Position numbers and translations under genes: made by a program. From Pedobacter sp. PAMC26386 (GTDB taxonomy: Bacteria; Bacteroidota; Bacteroidia; Sphingobacteriales; Sphingobacteriaceae), in NCBI GenBank assembly GCA_014302835.1, contig CP060294.1, forward strand, positions 3,249,067 through 3,313,066: DNA of 64,000 nucleotides, written 5' to 3'. How positions within the stretch are numbered: the stretch's first letter is position 1; each line of letters begins with the position of its first letter. The notes below the pieces were generated by a model. It saw only the letters and a program-made list of their open reading frames with translations, was not told the DNA's origin and searched no databases. Below are positions 53,901-62,325 of this stretch, piece after piece.

Positions 53901-55495
53901 ATCCCTCTCAGAGAAAAGTTAGTCGCTTTTGCACCGTTAGAAAAATACAATGTTTCAATACTCCCGGCACGGATCTTCTCTGTATAATAATTCCCTTCGG
54001 GGTCAACAATGTAATTCTTAAGTTCAGAAACTGTCCTGGTATTTCTTCTTGCTCTGTTTACATCATACAGATTATTTAAATTGATAACATTTTTAATATT
54101 ATCCTTCTCAATGATTGACCTCACGATCGAACTAATCGTTACTTCGTCAGCCAGTTCCAATGTTATTTTCCTAGGATCCTGCTGATCGGTAGTTAAACCT
54201 ACAATCCTGATGTTAACCTCTCCATTGAGTACAGGAGAACTAATGGTGACAAAATCACCAATACGGATATCAAAAAGATTATTCTGTTCAATAAAGGCTG
54301 GGCTACATATGACCTCACATTTTACGGGTTTCTGTTTACTATTGTTTAATAACTCTAATGCCTTAGCATCTACCCTGGCTTCTGCAGCGGCAACATAAGA
54401 AGCTGGCAACTGAATGTCAAAAAGGAAGTACTTATCGCCAACTGCAGGTTTTAGATATTGATTTGGTAACCCTTCAATTCCATACGCAGTCTCATCTTTG
54501 CTAACATTAAATTCTATAGCTTTAGTAGCCGGTTTATAGTTATTAATTTCAAATTCATAACCGGCAAGTCTGCCTGTTGTAAATGAGATCTTAGCCGTTA
54601 TACCTGGCAATTTTTGTGCTTCGATATCAAAGTCAAGACTATTGTCAAAAACAATCGTGGGCTTACTACCTAATGCACTAATTACGCCTTCTCTCTCAGG
54701 AAATATCTCGCTAAAAGTCTTACTTCTTTCTATGATACCGAATTTTTTTATTGTCTCGGCATCGGCCTGAATAAACCTGTTAGCTCCTAATAATTTACGT
54801 GAAGCAACCCCAGCAGAGTTCTTACGATAACCAACTGGAAGGTTCTTATTCCCTCCAAAATAATAAAGTTTAGTGATCAGCTGGAAGTCATCCGGCGTAG
54901 TTGCGTTTACTTCATATAAACCTTTTCCGTGACCATAAGCAAACTTTAAACCCGTAGCTCTTCCTTGTTTGGTAAAATGAATCACCTTGCCATTAAACCA
55001 GAACTCAGTTTTAAACTGTTCCGCAAGTTTAGTTAATACAGTACGGCAATTGTCATCATCCGAAAAAGATAAAGTAACAGCGTCACCATCATCAATCGTT
55101 CCTAATGACCATCCCGAGAGTCTTCTGTTTGCATTTTTTAACAGAAGCCCCAGAAATACGCTTGGTTTGCCTGTTAAATTAAACTCAGATACAGTTAACT
55201 GATTATCCTGATCGTACATAAAGTATTGTGTATCAATCAAAGAATAAGCATCCTCAGCCTCGAATGTCCCGGTATACTCGTAGTTACGGGTACTCGTTTC
55301 TTTTGAAGAAGGCCTTCCGGACAGCACATATTTCAAACCATTTTTCAAAACATAGTCTCCCTTTTGCATCTCTATAAATGACGGCATTACCCAGGTAGAC
55401 TGTGCAACATCTTCGCCCATTACACGGGTTTTCCAATTTCCCGTCAGGTGTACTTTAGCAAGAATTTCACCTGCTCTATAAATTTCATGAACCAT
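50918..55495 (-). CDS. Large phage tail protein with fibre-like C-terminus
   Basis: 1525 residues. The N-terminal 500 residues resemble a tail-tip/baseplate hub (FEAEDAYSLIDTQYFMYDQ, RQNTRTVSELKNYIVD-like region). Residues 500-800 are a linker with beta repeats (GVTLANTLTAQNIVIGYGDY). From about 800 the composition becomes Gly/Asn/Ser-rich (GGGADFSDSEM, GGSGTGYMDATLQ), typical of host-binding fibres. A SGSIWLG element in the middle recurs as PGSIWIA at the very end. No peptidase S74 chaperone is seen. It starts at the stop of the distal tail gene (one base overlap). Confidence 0.72.
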   Translation of the reverse strand: MVHEIYRAGEILAKVHLTGNWKTRVMGEDVAQSTWVMPSFIEMQKGDYVLKNGLKYVLSGRPSSKETSTRNYEYTGTFEAEDAYSLIDTQYFMYDQDNQLTVSEFNLTGKPSVFLGLLLKNANRRLSGWSLGTIDDGDAVTLSFSDDDNCRTVLTKLAEQFKTEFWFNGKVIHFTKQGRATGLKFAYGHGKGLYEVNATTPDDFQLITKLYYFGGNKNLPVGYRKNSAGVASRKLLGANRFIQADAETIKKFGIIERSKTFSEIFPEREGVISALGSKPTIVFDNSLDFDIEAQKLPGITAKISFTTGRLAGYEFEINNYKPATKAIEFNVSKDETAYGIEGLPNQYLKPAVGDKYFLFDIQLPASYVAAAEARVDAKALELLNNSKQKPVKCEVICSPAFIEQNNLFDIRIGDFVTISSPVLNGEVNIRIVGLTTDQQDPRKITLELADEVTISSIVRSIIEKDNIKNVINLNNLYDVNRARRNTRTVSELKNYIVDPEGNYYTEKIRAGSIETLYFSNGAKATNFSLRGISFDANAAGDPAVFDISAGELVHFALDIPGVGFTWNMAPQTFRRLAPSSSYYVYARVSRTSLVGNWVISENIITAEQEAGYWNLQSGVLFSVVEGRRDHEFTKGMTFIIGDQIKAGILMDISGLNFFNLTNSTFNLGASNNGIDYGVTLANTLTAQNIVIGYGDYVSGIGNNGSWPLFIGATSYGHPETAKFRVSRDGTMYAKEGVFEGKITAGPGSKIGDIIIDAAGKINISGTKIEINPNELIRVSNGGGADFSDSEMSIPFRIPAVKKSGSIWLGDGATAGIPSSGGSSYFSSLLDVALNNQAVGQVPMWNGTKWINGNVVTDLSKLGSFAYRNGINGNEVNTGPANASVDIGVSQYMRWKNYGNGHIIFDASNATSPSGSTIDSQNSSNAWSPSFPTIMGWNGISTYGVRVDSARIADGATVWNAAGSYVNVDTPVNTYIMGLGGDGNWHPIGFGNLRNFLGMQDGKFIRKNVSYINQPGQADAQIGNVVTFAYPESGTPYSGSLLSFGGFEGDGRYDMQLHGSYANTGQLAFRARNGDNNTWGSWRNILTSGYGNEMVTFFGGSGTGYMDATLQLRRIGSTAPNLSFHYAGVVASNISINSSGAIMILNNPGVAYENFIAKQVFGASDVMAGGGTNGGFSNVSYNANHNNIWRLDNAKEYGIGYYQNWNGSGLDNIGFHFGDRNAPKAYIRQDGAIYANEGYCSRNIGRGLVGLYDSVRYQEVFSMGEGFRPAIDGSSQGNTYGILWTHSNAGGISRPGLEHQALFTQAGILNTAIGNGIYTRGGLAAASIGVIQTNGILGQGISLYNGPTAGVPDYGLFFGQTGTFGTYGGVSGDWATYLTMNGESNRGWCFRSAVNGNIASISASGFMTANQGYNAPTGGFGSQNYMGMRGDYNQNGTADKIIWTIGDSWNSLGTMYGLGYCYNNAWSNEHELFMANNGIKSIYFGLTSGSILARGRIKAPTIQATTQLIIPATRPGSPEPGSIWIA

Positions 55496-55935
55496 TAGGA
55501 TGGGATTGGATAAAAACTAGTTGGAAAATCATTAATTAAGGTCAAGGTTGCTGTGCACCCAATCTGATTCGAGTCGAAAGAAGTGAGCTTATCAAAATCA
55601 CTCATTTCTTTATACAAAAGCTTAAACCTTCTTTTCATCCTGGTCACATCAAAGTTGAAATAGCCTGTATTCAAAATGAAAGCAGTAAATGCCCCGTATT
55701 TCTGATAAAAATCAGCTTCACTGTTCGCTAATATTACAATGCCAATTGTAAGCGTAGCGCTCTCATAAAATGACCTGTCTACATTAGCACGCTCAGTACC
55801 ATCATGGTCTGGGTAGCTGAATTCTATTGACTGCTTTTTGGCTGGTAGTTTTAACAATTGCTTATCCAGCCCCTTCGGAAAAACAATTCCATAAGTTGAA
55901 AAAGCATCCAAACCATTTATTTTATATCCTTCCAT
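55495..55935 (-). CDS. Phage distal tail-like protein
   Basis: 146 residues, beta-rich: GLDAFSTYGIVFPKG at the start, KKQSIEFSYPDHDGTERANV in the middle, and QIGCTATLTLINDFPTSFYP at the end. Its size and position between tape measure and tail-tip protein match Dit/tail-completion proteins of siphoviruses that form the tail-end hub ring. The family call is by position more than by motif. Confidence 0.65.
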   Translation of the reverse strand: MEGYKINGLDAFSTYGIVFPKGLDKQLLKLPAKKQSIEFSYPDHDGTERANVDRSFYESATLTIGIVILANSEADFYQKYGAFTAFILNTGYFNFDVTRMKRRFKLLYKEMSDFDKLTSFDSNQIGCTATLTLINDFPTSFYPIPS

Positions 55936-55936
55936 A

Positions 55937-58900
55937 TTAATATCCCGATGCTCTTTTTACGTTATCTGGATTACTCATTTTAGCATCAATGCTAATCAAT
56001 GAGGATTCCATTTTTTCTAATCTGTTTGTATTATTTGCTGTGATGAAAGTGTTTGCCTCAATTCTCAAGGCGCAATCCAGATTTGCCCGTGATATATTTA
56101 GCTGTTCAATTCCGGTCATGCCAATATTTTGCAATATTTGATTTCCATCCAGTTGAGCGATTCGTGTCCCTGCAAAATATCCTGTCAAAACATCTGCCTG
56201 CGTCGCGCTTATTTTATCTATAGATCCTGAGACTGTGTCCTGCGAACCGCCCTTTCCAGTAAGATTTAGCTTCTCCAGCATCTTATTGATAACATCGAAT
56301 TGTCCACCTAAATCACCCCCAACACCATTTGCGTAAGCCAACCATTTAGAGATCTCTTTTTCACCAGGGATTTTACCACCATCGAACATACCTGAGAGCT
56401 TATCAAATACAGGGGCCATAGCTTTTTGAATTGTATTCAATTTGAATGAACTCACTATCGCTTTGCGCATTATACTTTCAAACGTATCTCCGAAATCTGC
56501 AGCGGAGAGTTTTCCGTTATCAAAAAGAGCCGATAATGTATCACTTAAGCCTTCAACAGAAGTACCGGTCAACATTTCATTTAACTGCTTTTGAAGGTCT
56601 TTTATATCAAATCCAGCCGCCTTTAACTCTTCACGCAGTGCCTTTAAACTTTCAAAATCAGCCTTTGCCTTATCTTTAAGCTTTCCTTCCGTATATGACT
56701 TTTCAAGACCATCGTAGTCTTTACCAGCAAGAGAAGCCATGATATCCCATGTTTTAGCTTTTCTAAACCATGTACCATGCTCATACCCTTTGCCTTCAAC
56801 TGACTGTTCCCCTTGAAGTGTATTGAATATTTTATCGTAAGCACTTTGCAACTCAGGAGACTGTTTCTTAAGGAGTTCAAGTTTTGCAACTATTCCCTGA
56901 TAGCTGGTTTTACCTCGTCCAACCTCATCTAATTCACGTTTTCTTAGTAAAGCCTCGTAATCTTTTTCACCCTTAGCCGCCTGATCATAGAAGTCCGAAA
57001 CTTCTTTACGGGCAGCAGCGTTCATTTCTTTCGTCTTCTTATTAATGGAAAGAACCGAGGCCACAGCACTGATTGTTTTGGTAACTCCACCGATGATATC
57101 ACCCGACATAAACGATCCTACAGCACTTGCGGCATCTGCACCGGCTTTAGCCAATTGACCAATCGTATCTAATAAATAACCTGCCTGTGTGTTATTACCA
57201 CCTAAGGCACCAGATAGTTCTGAAAAACCACCAGATAAATTCCCCAAATCTTTCGATAAACCTTCTGTAAATTGCTGAGTAGTTCCGTTTAAGTAACTAA
57301 ATTTTCCAGCAATTTTATCAGCAAAAGAGACTTTGCCATCGCCATTTCTGTCAAGTTTATCAATAGCAATTTGTATCTCTGTAAGATCTTTTACAATACG
57401 TTCCTTCTCTTCATCACTGATAATACTTATTCCATTTTCATCTTTCCGATCCTTTTCACTAAGCAATTTTTCTGTTTTATCTCGCTTTTCTTTAAGCGTA
57501 TTCAGATTTGCCTGATCGGTTCCAATATTCAGGTTCTTTTTGAGTTTACCTACCTTTTCCTGAATGTTAGCAGTCGCATTATCAGGAACCTTACCACTTG
57601 CCATAAGCGCTTCTAATGCTTTTAGCTGTTCGATGGTTTGTTCTCTTGTTAACAGGATAGTCTCCTTGGCAAGTTCTTTGTAAATAGCAGTTTTAGCGAG
57701 TGCTTCATCTTTAGCAATCTTAATAGACTGATCACGTTTAGATTCTAATTCAGTTTTATTCTCTACTGTTATTTTTGCCCCTAATGCAATAATGTGATTG
57801 TTATACTCTTCATTTATTTTTTCAAGTTTTTGAGAATGGCTCATTGCCGCCTGGTAAGCATCCTTATAATTTTGATCGCTCTTATTATCTTCCTTCCCCT
57901 TTAATTCTTCAAAAGATTTATTTCCATTATCAAGTTTCGCTTGCTCCCCATCTGTCAATGGCTTCTCCCCAGTAATCTTATTCACAACAGACTTAAAAAT
58001 TAGCTTAGAATAATTTTCCTGCAATACTTTAAGGTAGGTTTTACTCGTATCGATCTCATTACCAAACCTCTCTTTAGCACTGGCTTCACCATAAGTACTT
58101 TTCCAACTTTCATAAGCCTCATAAATTTCTTTTTGCTTGTTAAGCGTACTTTCTAATTTAGCAGTATCCTGACGGTAAGAAAGATCCTCTAGTGCCGCCT
58201 TACGGATTGGCTCAATCTGCGCAGTAGTTTGTTTTGGTCCTAAAACCTCATTAGCCTTTGCAGTACCATATTTTTTGGCATAAGCATCATATTTTGCCCC
58301 CTGCTGTTCAACATCATGAGCAAGTTTTTTAAATTCACCAATAATGGCATTACGGGCTTCTTCTTCTTTACTCAGGCCCTTGTTTGTAAACTTGTCTTTG
58401 ATGGCAAGCATACGTTCTTGCAGGCTTTTCTGTGCATTCAATATTGCAGTATCATCAGATGCGGAAGCTTGCTGCGAATTACTTCTAATTTCGGCCTTCT
58501 TCACTGGTTTACCGACTATCCCGTCACGTATAGCATTAGATTTATCAAGTTTTTCTTTAATTGCTTTACGTTGATTTGGATCACTCGTATTTTTAGAAGA
58601 AGCTGTTAGGTTCGAAATTTCTTTTTCAATTTCATTTTGACTGTAAATACCATTAGCTTGTCTTTCTTTGACAGTCTTATTTGTATTTTTTCGCTGAAGT
58701 GTACTTTGTATATTTCTGGATCCTTCTAACTTTTCACCGCCAAACTTAACATTAGCGTTGAGCTTTCTAAATCTTTCCATACGTTCATTTCCACTCTCCC
58801 TACTATCTTTATTTGTATTAAAATCTGCATTAAATTTTGCCAATTCTGCCTTTGCTTTAACATATTCAGTAGCAAGCGACTTCGTTATAGCAATTTGACC

Positions 58901-60346
58901 AGAAATAATCCTGGTTCTACTAGCAGCAGATTTCGACTCAAAATCCGAATAATATGTTAACCCTTTCTGGGTTATTTTTCCAATAACATCATTATCAGCT
59001 GCCGATGGATCAAGCATTTTAGCGGCACCAGTGGCAATCTTATTCCATAGATTCGTAAAAAATGTTCCCAACCTACCGGTTTTATCAGCAAGTGTATCAA
59101 CCATCACACCAGACTCGCCCATACTCTTCGTCATGAGATTTGCAGCTGCCTGAGTAAAATCCCCTGTCTTAACAATCTCTTGATTAAGCGCACTTTGCGA
59201 TAGACCAAGCTTATCAATCATATCAGGGGATTCTTTTCCAAGACCGTTTATGATATCATTTGTTAAACCTTGAACACTTTCTCCGGTATCCCTGGCTCTT
59301 TGTGTAGCAAAAGCCAGATAAGTTCCCATGTTTTCAATTGGAACATTTAAATTATCGGCTTGTAAAGCAAGTTTCTCTAATTCGAAATCACTAAAAAGAC
59401 CATTGGTTTCTTTCCTTAATTTCGTCAAAGAATCGCTATCTCCAAGCCTGGTAAATGCTCTTTCAGTACCCGAAATTTCAACAGCAGTATTAAACAACTC
59501 CTTACCAATTGAGACAAGCATTTCAGCTACAGGAGGAATACCCATCGCAGACATCACACCATTAAGAACAGAAAACACTCCAGTAGTTTTCTCAACTTGG
59601 TTACCCATGTCATCAAACCCTGTCCTGCCAGCATTATTTACCCTGGCTAACTCTTCTTCAGTTTCTTGAATCTTTTTATTAAGTGTAACGAATGATTGAG
59701 GAGCTTTCGCCTCTCCTAAAGCTGCGTGAAAGAATTTTAAACGTTCTGTTAGAATCTCCTGCTTACCAGTCGAAGCTTTAACTTTATCTCCGAATTCATC
59801 ATATCCTTTTTTACCTGCATTGTTTAACCTGCTGATTTCTTCTCCTGTTTCTTTTACAGTTGCGGTTGCTTTAGTTGAAGATGATGCAGAGAGGTCGTTT
59901 GCTATCTTTGAGGCATTACCGAATGCAATTGCCCGGCTTGTGGCCAGCGCATATTCATTGGCCGCAGCCGTCACAGTACTCCCACTTGAAATACCAGTAT
60001 TCTGGCTATTATAAGCATTCACTTCAGACTGCGAATCAGACATTTGTACGGGTCTGATTTGTCGTCCAGACTGATCAAATGCAGCATTCTTTCTTTTCAA
60101 TGCGACCTCTGCTCTTTCATGAGCCTTAGTTTCTTCATTGATAGAATCAATAACTTCTTTAGATGCCTGGGCCTGGTTCTGCGTGACCTTTACAACCTTT
60201 TCTCTGGATTTGACTTCCTCCTCAATTCCTTTAGAGTTTTCCTTTGATATTTTATCATTATTATCCTTAGAAACCTTCGCAATATTTGCAAGAGTTTTCT
60301 TTAATTCAGCATCATCAGCAGTTATTCTAAAATTTAAATCCGACAT
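55937..60346 (-). CDS. Phage tail tape measure protein
   Basis: 1469 residues; the longest gene, directly after the tail-chaperone region, as for tape measures. It is mostly helical and coiled coil with long Lys/Glu/Gln stretches, and has hydrophobic segments near residues 255-290 (LNGVMSAMGIPPVAEMLVSI) and 1065-1100 (GSFMSGDIIGGVTKTISAVA). It determines tail length and helps DNA entry. Near residue 1000 it has DRNGDGKVSFAD, the 12-residue calcium loop of EF-hands or dockerins, uncommon in such proteins. Confidence 0.9.
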   Translation of the reverse strand: MSDLNFRITADDAELKKTLANIAKVSKDNNDKISKENSKGIEEEVKSREKVVKVTQNQAQASKEVIDSINEETKAHERAEVALKRKNAAFDQSGRQIRPVQMSDSQSEVNAYNSQNTGISSGSTVTAAANEYALATSRAIAFGNASKIANDLSASSSTKATATVKETGEEISRLNNAGKKGYDEFGDKVKASTGKQEILTERLKFFHAALGEAKAPQSFVTLNKKIQETEEELARVNNAGRTGFDDMGNQVEKTTGVFSVLNGVMSAMGIPPVAEMLVSIGKELFNTAVEISGTERAFTRLGDSDSLTKLRKETNGLFSDFELEKLALQADNLNVPIENMGTYLAFATQRARDTGESVQGLTNDIINGLGKESPDMIDKLGLSQSALNQEIVKTGDFTQAAANLMTKSMGESGVMVDTLADKTGRLGTFFTNLWNKIATGAAKMLDPSAADNDVIGKITQKGLTYYSDFESKSAASRTRIISGQIAITKSLATEYVKAKAELAKFNADFNTNKDSRESGNERMERFRKLNANVKFGGEKLEGSRNIQSTLQRKNTNKTVKERQANGIYSQNEIEKEISNLTASSKNTSDPNQRKAIKEKLDKSNAIRDGIVGKPVKKAEIRSNSQQASASDDTAILNAQKSLQERMLAIKDKFTNKGLSKEEEARNAIIGEFKKLAHDVEQQGAKYDAYAKKYGTAKANEVLGPKQTTAQIEPIRKAALEDLSYRQDTAKLESTLNKQKEIYEAYESWKSTYGEASAKERFGNEIDTSKTYLKVLQENYSKLIFKSVVNKITGEKPLTDGEQAKLDNGNKSFEELKGKEDNKSDQNYKDAYQAAMSHSQKLEKINEEYNNHIIALGAKITVENKTELESKRDQSIKIAKDEALAKTAIYKELAKETILLTREQTIEQLKALEALMASGKVPDNATANIQEKVGKLKKNLNIGTDQANLNTLKEKRDKTEKLLSEKDRKDENGISIISDEEKERIVKDLTEIQIAIDKLDRNGDGKVSFADKIAGKFSYLNGTTQQFTEGLSKDLGNLSGGFSELSGALGGNNTQAGYLLDTIGQLAKAGADAASAVGSFMSGDIIGGVTKTISAVASVLSINKKTKEMNAAARKEVSDFYDQAAKGEKDYEALLRKRELDEVGRGKTSYQGIVAKLELLKKQSPELQSAYDKIFNTLQGEQSVEGKGYEHGTWFRKAKTWDIMASLAGKDYDGLEKSYTEGKLKDKAKADFESLKALREELKAAGFDIKDLQKQLNEMLTGTSVEGLSDTLSALFDNGKLSAADFGDTFESIMRKAIVSSFKLNTIQKAMAPVFDKLSGMFDGGKIPGEKEISKWLAYANGVGGDLGGQFDVINKMLEKLNLTGKGGSQDTVSGSIDKISATQADVLTGYFAGTRIAQLDGNQILQNIGMTGIEQLNISRANLDCALRIEANTFITANNTNRLEKMESSLISIDAKMSNPDNVKRASGY

Positions 60347-60350
60347 ACCT

Positions 60351-60369
60351 CAAAATTACCATAAGGTAA
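60351..60369 (-). promoter_or_regulatory. TTAC-N6-GTAA inverted repeat upstream of the tape measure gene
   Basis: TTAC-CATAAG-GTAA at 60356-60369 with TAATTTTG on the minus strand at 60358-60351. The box is only five bases before the ATG, which would make the transcript leaderless, so an operator role is more likely than a promoter. Confidence 0.4.
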
Positions 60370-60388
60370 CCAATAGTAATAAACCACG

Positions 60389-60421
60389 TTTTGACAATAG
60401 TATATATTATCAAGTATTTAT
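60389..60421. repeat. 33-bp AT-rich repeat, partner of 62198-62230
   Basis: The core ACAATAGTATATATTATCAA matches ACAATGGTATATATTGTCAA of the other copy and is roughly palindromic. It lies between the tape measure gene and the 82-aa gene. Confidence 0.55.
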
Positions 60422-60424
60422 ATT

Positions 60425-60673
60425 TTATTGTTCTCCTACAGGATGTTCATAATGGAATTCTTTTTCATTGAAGTAAGATCCCTGAAGTTTTGCTTCATGC
60501 CTCCTTAAATCACACCCTAAGTCCATTCCTACCCATGATTTACACTGATCAATTAGCTTTAAACTTTCTTCTTCTTCCTGATCAAATTTCTTAGCAATCG
60601 ATAAGGCCTCGGGTAACAATATCACTCCATTTATCGCTGCATTTTTAATCGCCATCTCTAGTCTGTTCATCAT
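60425..60673 (-). CDS. Phage protein of unknown function
   Basis: 82 residues beginning MMNRLEMAIKNAAINGVILL, with an acidic helix (ALSIAKKFDQEEEESLKLID) and a CKSWVGMDLGCDL patch with two Cys. It sits between the tail chaperone and tape measure genes. No family recognised. Confidence 0.6.
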   Translation of the reverse strand: MMNRLEMAIKNAAINGVILLPEALSIAKKFDQEEEESLKLIDQCKSWVGMDLGCDLRRHEAKLQGSYFNEKEFHYEHPVGEQ

Positions 60674-60692
60674 ATTTAATTCTCATTTACAA

Positions 60693-60718
60693 ATAAACCG
60701 GGATGCACACATCCCGGT
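60693..60718 (-). terminator. Hairpin after the chaperone extension frame
   Basis: AACCGGGATG pairs with CATCCCGGTT around four bases. The T-run on the minus strand is weak (TTTATTTG), so partial termination or message stability is likely. Confidence 0.55.
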
Positions 60719-60778
60719 TCTGTTAATCTCTCTCACTCATCCCACCCAACTGGCGCACCAGGTCTGTACAGCACACTT

Positions 60779-60964
60779 TTACTTTAGTCCGGCTATCTGC
60801 TCTCCGAGTTCAAAGAAACTGATACTCCTTCCGCTTGCAGATGAACCTCCGGATCCGGTTCCCTTATCATCGTAACTAGGTATACATGCATTAAGCATCA
60901 TTGCATTGAGGTAACCCTGGTCCATAGCATCTTCAAATGTTCTGTAGTGCCAATATTTCATCAT
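60779..60964 (-). CDS. Tail assembly chaperone, -1 frameshift extension (gpGT-type)
   Basis: A 61-codon frame beginning MMKYWHYRTFEDAMDQGYLN. It is in the -1 frame relative to the upstream chaperone gene and is open all the way back to the slippery site at 61045-61051, reading RLYGISQKSK and SPWGVIGPMMKYW across the gap. It therefore most likely has no start of its own but is the C-terminal part of a 229-residue fusion. The Gly/Ser-rich end (GTGSGGSSASGRS) resembles linker-type tails. The ATG codons here may be incidental. Confidence 0.8.
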   Translation of the reverse strand: MMKYWHYRTFEDAMDQGYLNAMMLNACIPSYDDKGTGSGGSSASGRSISFFELGEQIAGLK

Positions 60965-61005
60965 TGGACCGATAACGCCCCAGGGAGAATCCCCCCCTGG
61001 ACTAT

Positions 61006-61467
61006 TTACATTAGACTTAGACTTCTGACTAATGCCGTAGAGTCGAAAAAAGATTGTACATCTAACCTCCTATAGATGTCTCTAACTGTGATCTTCAATT
61101 CTTCGTTCGTAAACTCGTCAGCAATAGATTGGATAAGGTATCGAGGTGTTTCCTCATTCTTATTATGAACAGCAGCAGCAATATAGCCTGCCATCTGGTA
61201 AACATTATGATGATATATCTCCATGAATTTATCCATTTCACCCATTTTTGCACTTTCCAGAATCAACCCATTAGAAATAGCAGTTAACCTGTAATTAGTT
61301 GATAGTTTTAAGCCACTCAGATAAAGCATTTCATAAGTAGGTCTCTTTATCTTCAAAAAGATTAAAAACTGTTCAATTCTATTTTTCGGAGCTAATTTCA
61401 CACGCTTTAACGGTGTGGGTGTATCCAATACAACCGATAATATTCCGTCTTTTTCTTCTTTAGTCAT
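61006..61467 (-). CDS. Tail assembly chaperone (gpG-type)
   Basis: 153 residues, helical (RIEQFLIFLKIKRPTYEML, FMEIYHHNVYQMAGYIAAAV). Its position between the major tail gene and tape measure, and the frameshift frame after it, match the lambda gpG/gpGT arrangement, where a small fraction of ribosomes produce a longer form needed for tail assembly around the tape measure. T TTT TTC at 61045-61051 is in phase with codons TTT TTC near residue 140. Confidence 0.8.
   Translation of the reverse strand: MTKEEKDGILSVVLDTPTPLKRVKLAPKNRIEQFLIFLKIKRPTYEMLYLSGLKLSTNYRLTAISNGLILESAKMGEMDKFMEIYHHNVYQMAGYIAAAVHNKNEETPRYLIQSIADEFTNEELKITVRDIYRRLDVQSFFDSTALVRSLSLM
61045..61051 (-). other. Programmed -1 frameshift site (T TTT TTC)
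   Basis: On the minus strand the heptamer sits as (TC)T TTT TTC in the gpG-like frame. After a -1 slip the frame CGA CTC TAC GGC stays open through 60964 to the stop at 60779. An X XXY YYZ heptamer at this position is the usual signal for tail-chaperone fusion. Confidence 0.8.
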
Positions 61468-61484
61468 TTACATTTTTATGCTAC

Positions 61485-61512
61485 AAAAAAGCCCGGCTCA
61501 AACCAGGCTTTT
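61485..61512 (-). terminator. Terminator between major tail and chaperone genes
   Basis: On the minus strand AAAGCCTGG pairs with CCGGGCTTT (one G-T) around TTTGAG, followed by TTT. It may lower expression of the downstream chaperone relative to the major tail protein. Confidence 0.8.
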
Positions 61513-61532
61513 AATTTTCTAAATAGGTAATA

Positions 61533-62078
61533 TTAAACTCCTGCTACAGCGGGCACTTCAATAAATTTGTATCCCCATGGAGATAGTGCTTTACCTGTTG
61601 CATCTGCAGGCGTAGTAGCCTCACCAGTATAACTTAAAGCAACAAATCCTTTTTTGCTTAGGTTATTCGCAATTCCACCAGAGCCCGCAGCTACTGGAAT
61701 ACTTAACTGGAATTTTTTACCTTGAAATGGTGTAGAAGTAAATCTTACTGCTAAATATAAAATACCAGGATTAGCCGGGTAATTATACTCTTGTGTTACC
61801 GGGTCCCAATCTCCACCCATAAATAGAACTGCCTTATCACCAGCAATATCTAATGACTTAACCGCAAATGCAGCGCCATCTGTATCACCTGGTAATACAA
61901 ATCTAACACCCCCCTTATCTTCAACACGTATTTTAACTGTAGTTAATGGTGGAACATTAAAAGAGACCGAGTCTTCTTCAATATCTACAACTTTAACCCA
62001 TCCTGTAGTTGGCATTTTACCATTTGCACCAATGGGCGCAAATTCAATGCTTTCAATCCCTGTAACCGCTTGTGACAT
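61533..62078 (-). CDS. Phage major tail (tube) protein
   Basis: 181 residues from the ATG of MSQAVTGIESIEFAPIGANG; the 48 codons in front read another gene's spacer and are not protein-like. Beta-rich tail-tube pattern: TGWVKVVDIEEDSVSFNVPP, IRVEDKGGVRFVLPGDTDGA, SLDIAGDKAVLFMGGDWDP and KKGFVALSYTGEATTP. The internal DWDPVTQEYNYPANPG is typical of tube proteins with a terminal extension. It is followed by a terminator, which fits its need for high copy number. Confidence 0.8.
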   Translation of the reverse strand: MSQAVTGIESIEFAPIGANGKMPTTGWVKVVDIEEDSVSFNVPPLTTVKIRVEDKGGVRFVLPGDTDGAAFAVKSLDIAGDKAVLFMGGDWDPVTQEYNYPANPGILYLAVRFTSTPFQGKKFQLSIPVAAGSGGIANNLSKKGFVALSYTGEATTPADATGKALSPWGYKFIEVPAVAGV

Positions 62079-62097
62079 AATTTTTAGTTTAATTTTT

Positions 62098-62256
62098 TTA
62101 TGATTTATCCCATATCTGCGTATTGACGAACCAATTCGTAACATCACTGTATGGAATATCAAATTTACCATCATGATTACCTGGGATGAAGTGGCAGTTT
62201 TTACAATGGTATATATTGTCAAATATTTGGGCTATACCTTGATCATTAAACGACAA
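62098..62256 (-). CDS. Candidate small zinc-ribbon-like phage protein (TTG start)
   Basis: 52 residues from TTG at 62256 to TAA at 62098, ending 20 bases before the major tail gene. It contains a CKNCH pair and an acidic C-terminal half (GKFDIPYSDVTNWFVNTQIW). The frame follows a stop and has no ATG, so start and reality are uncertain, but the residue make-up is protein-like. Its middle holds one copy of the 33-bp repeat. Confidence 0.4.
   Translation of the reverse strand: MSFNDQGIAQIFDNIYHCKNCHFIPGNHDGKFDIPYSDVTNWFVNTQIWDKS
62198..62230. repeat. 33-bp AT-rich repeat, partner of 60389-60421
   Basis: TTTACAATGGTATATATTGT is near-palindromic and matches the copy at 60389 at about 27 of 33 positions. 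It overlaps the candidate 52-residue frame. Confidence 0.55.
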
Positions 62257-62325
62257 CGAGCCTTACAGTATAATTACAGCCACCTAACTTTTAGCCGCAG
62301 ATACAGTAAATATTAGTTTCTGCTT

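Noticed and set aside
62230..62310. A possible phage tRNA before the major tail gene
   Set aside because: T-arm-like letters do not fold into a cloverleaf; no acceptor stem pairs.
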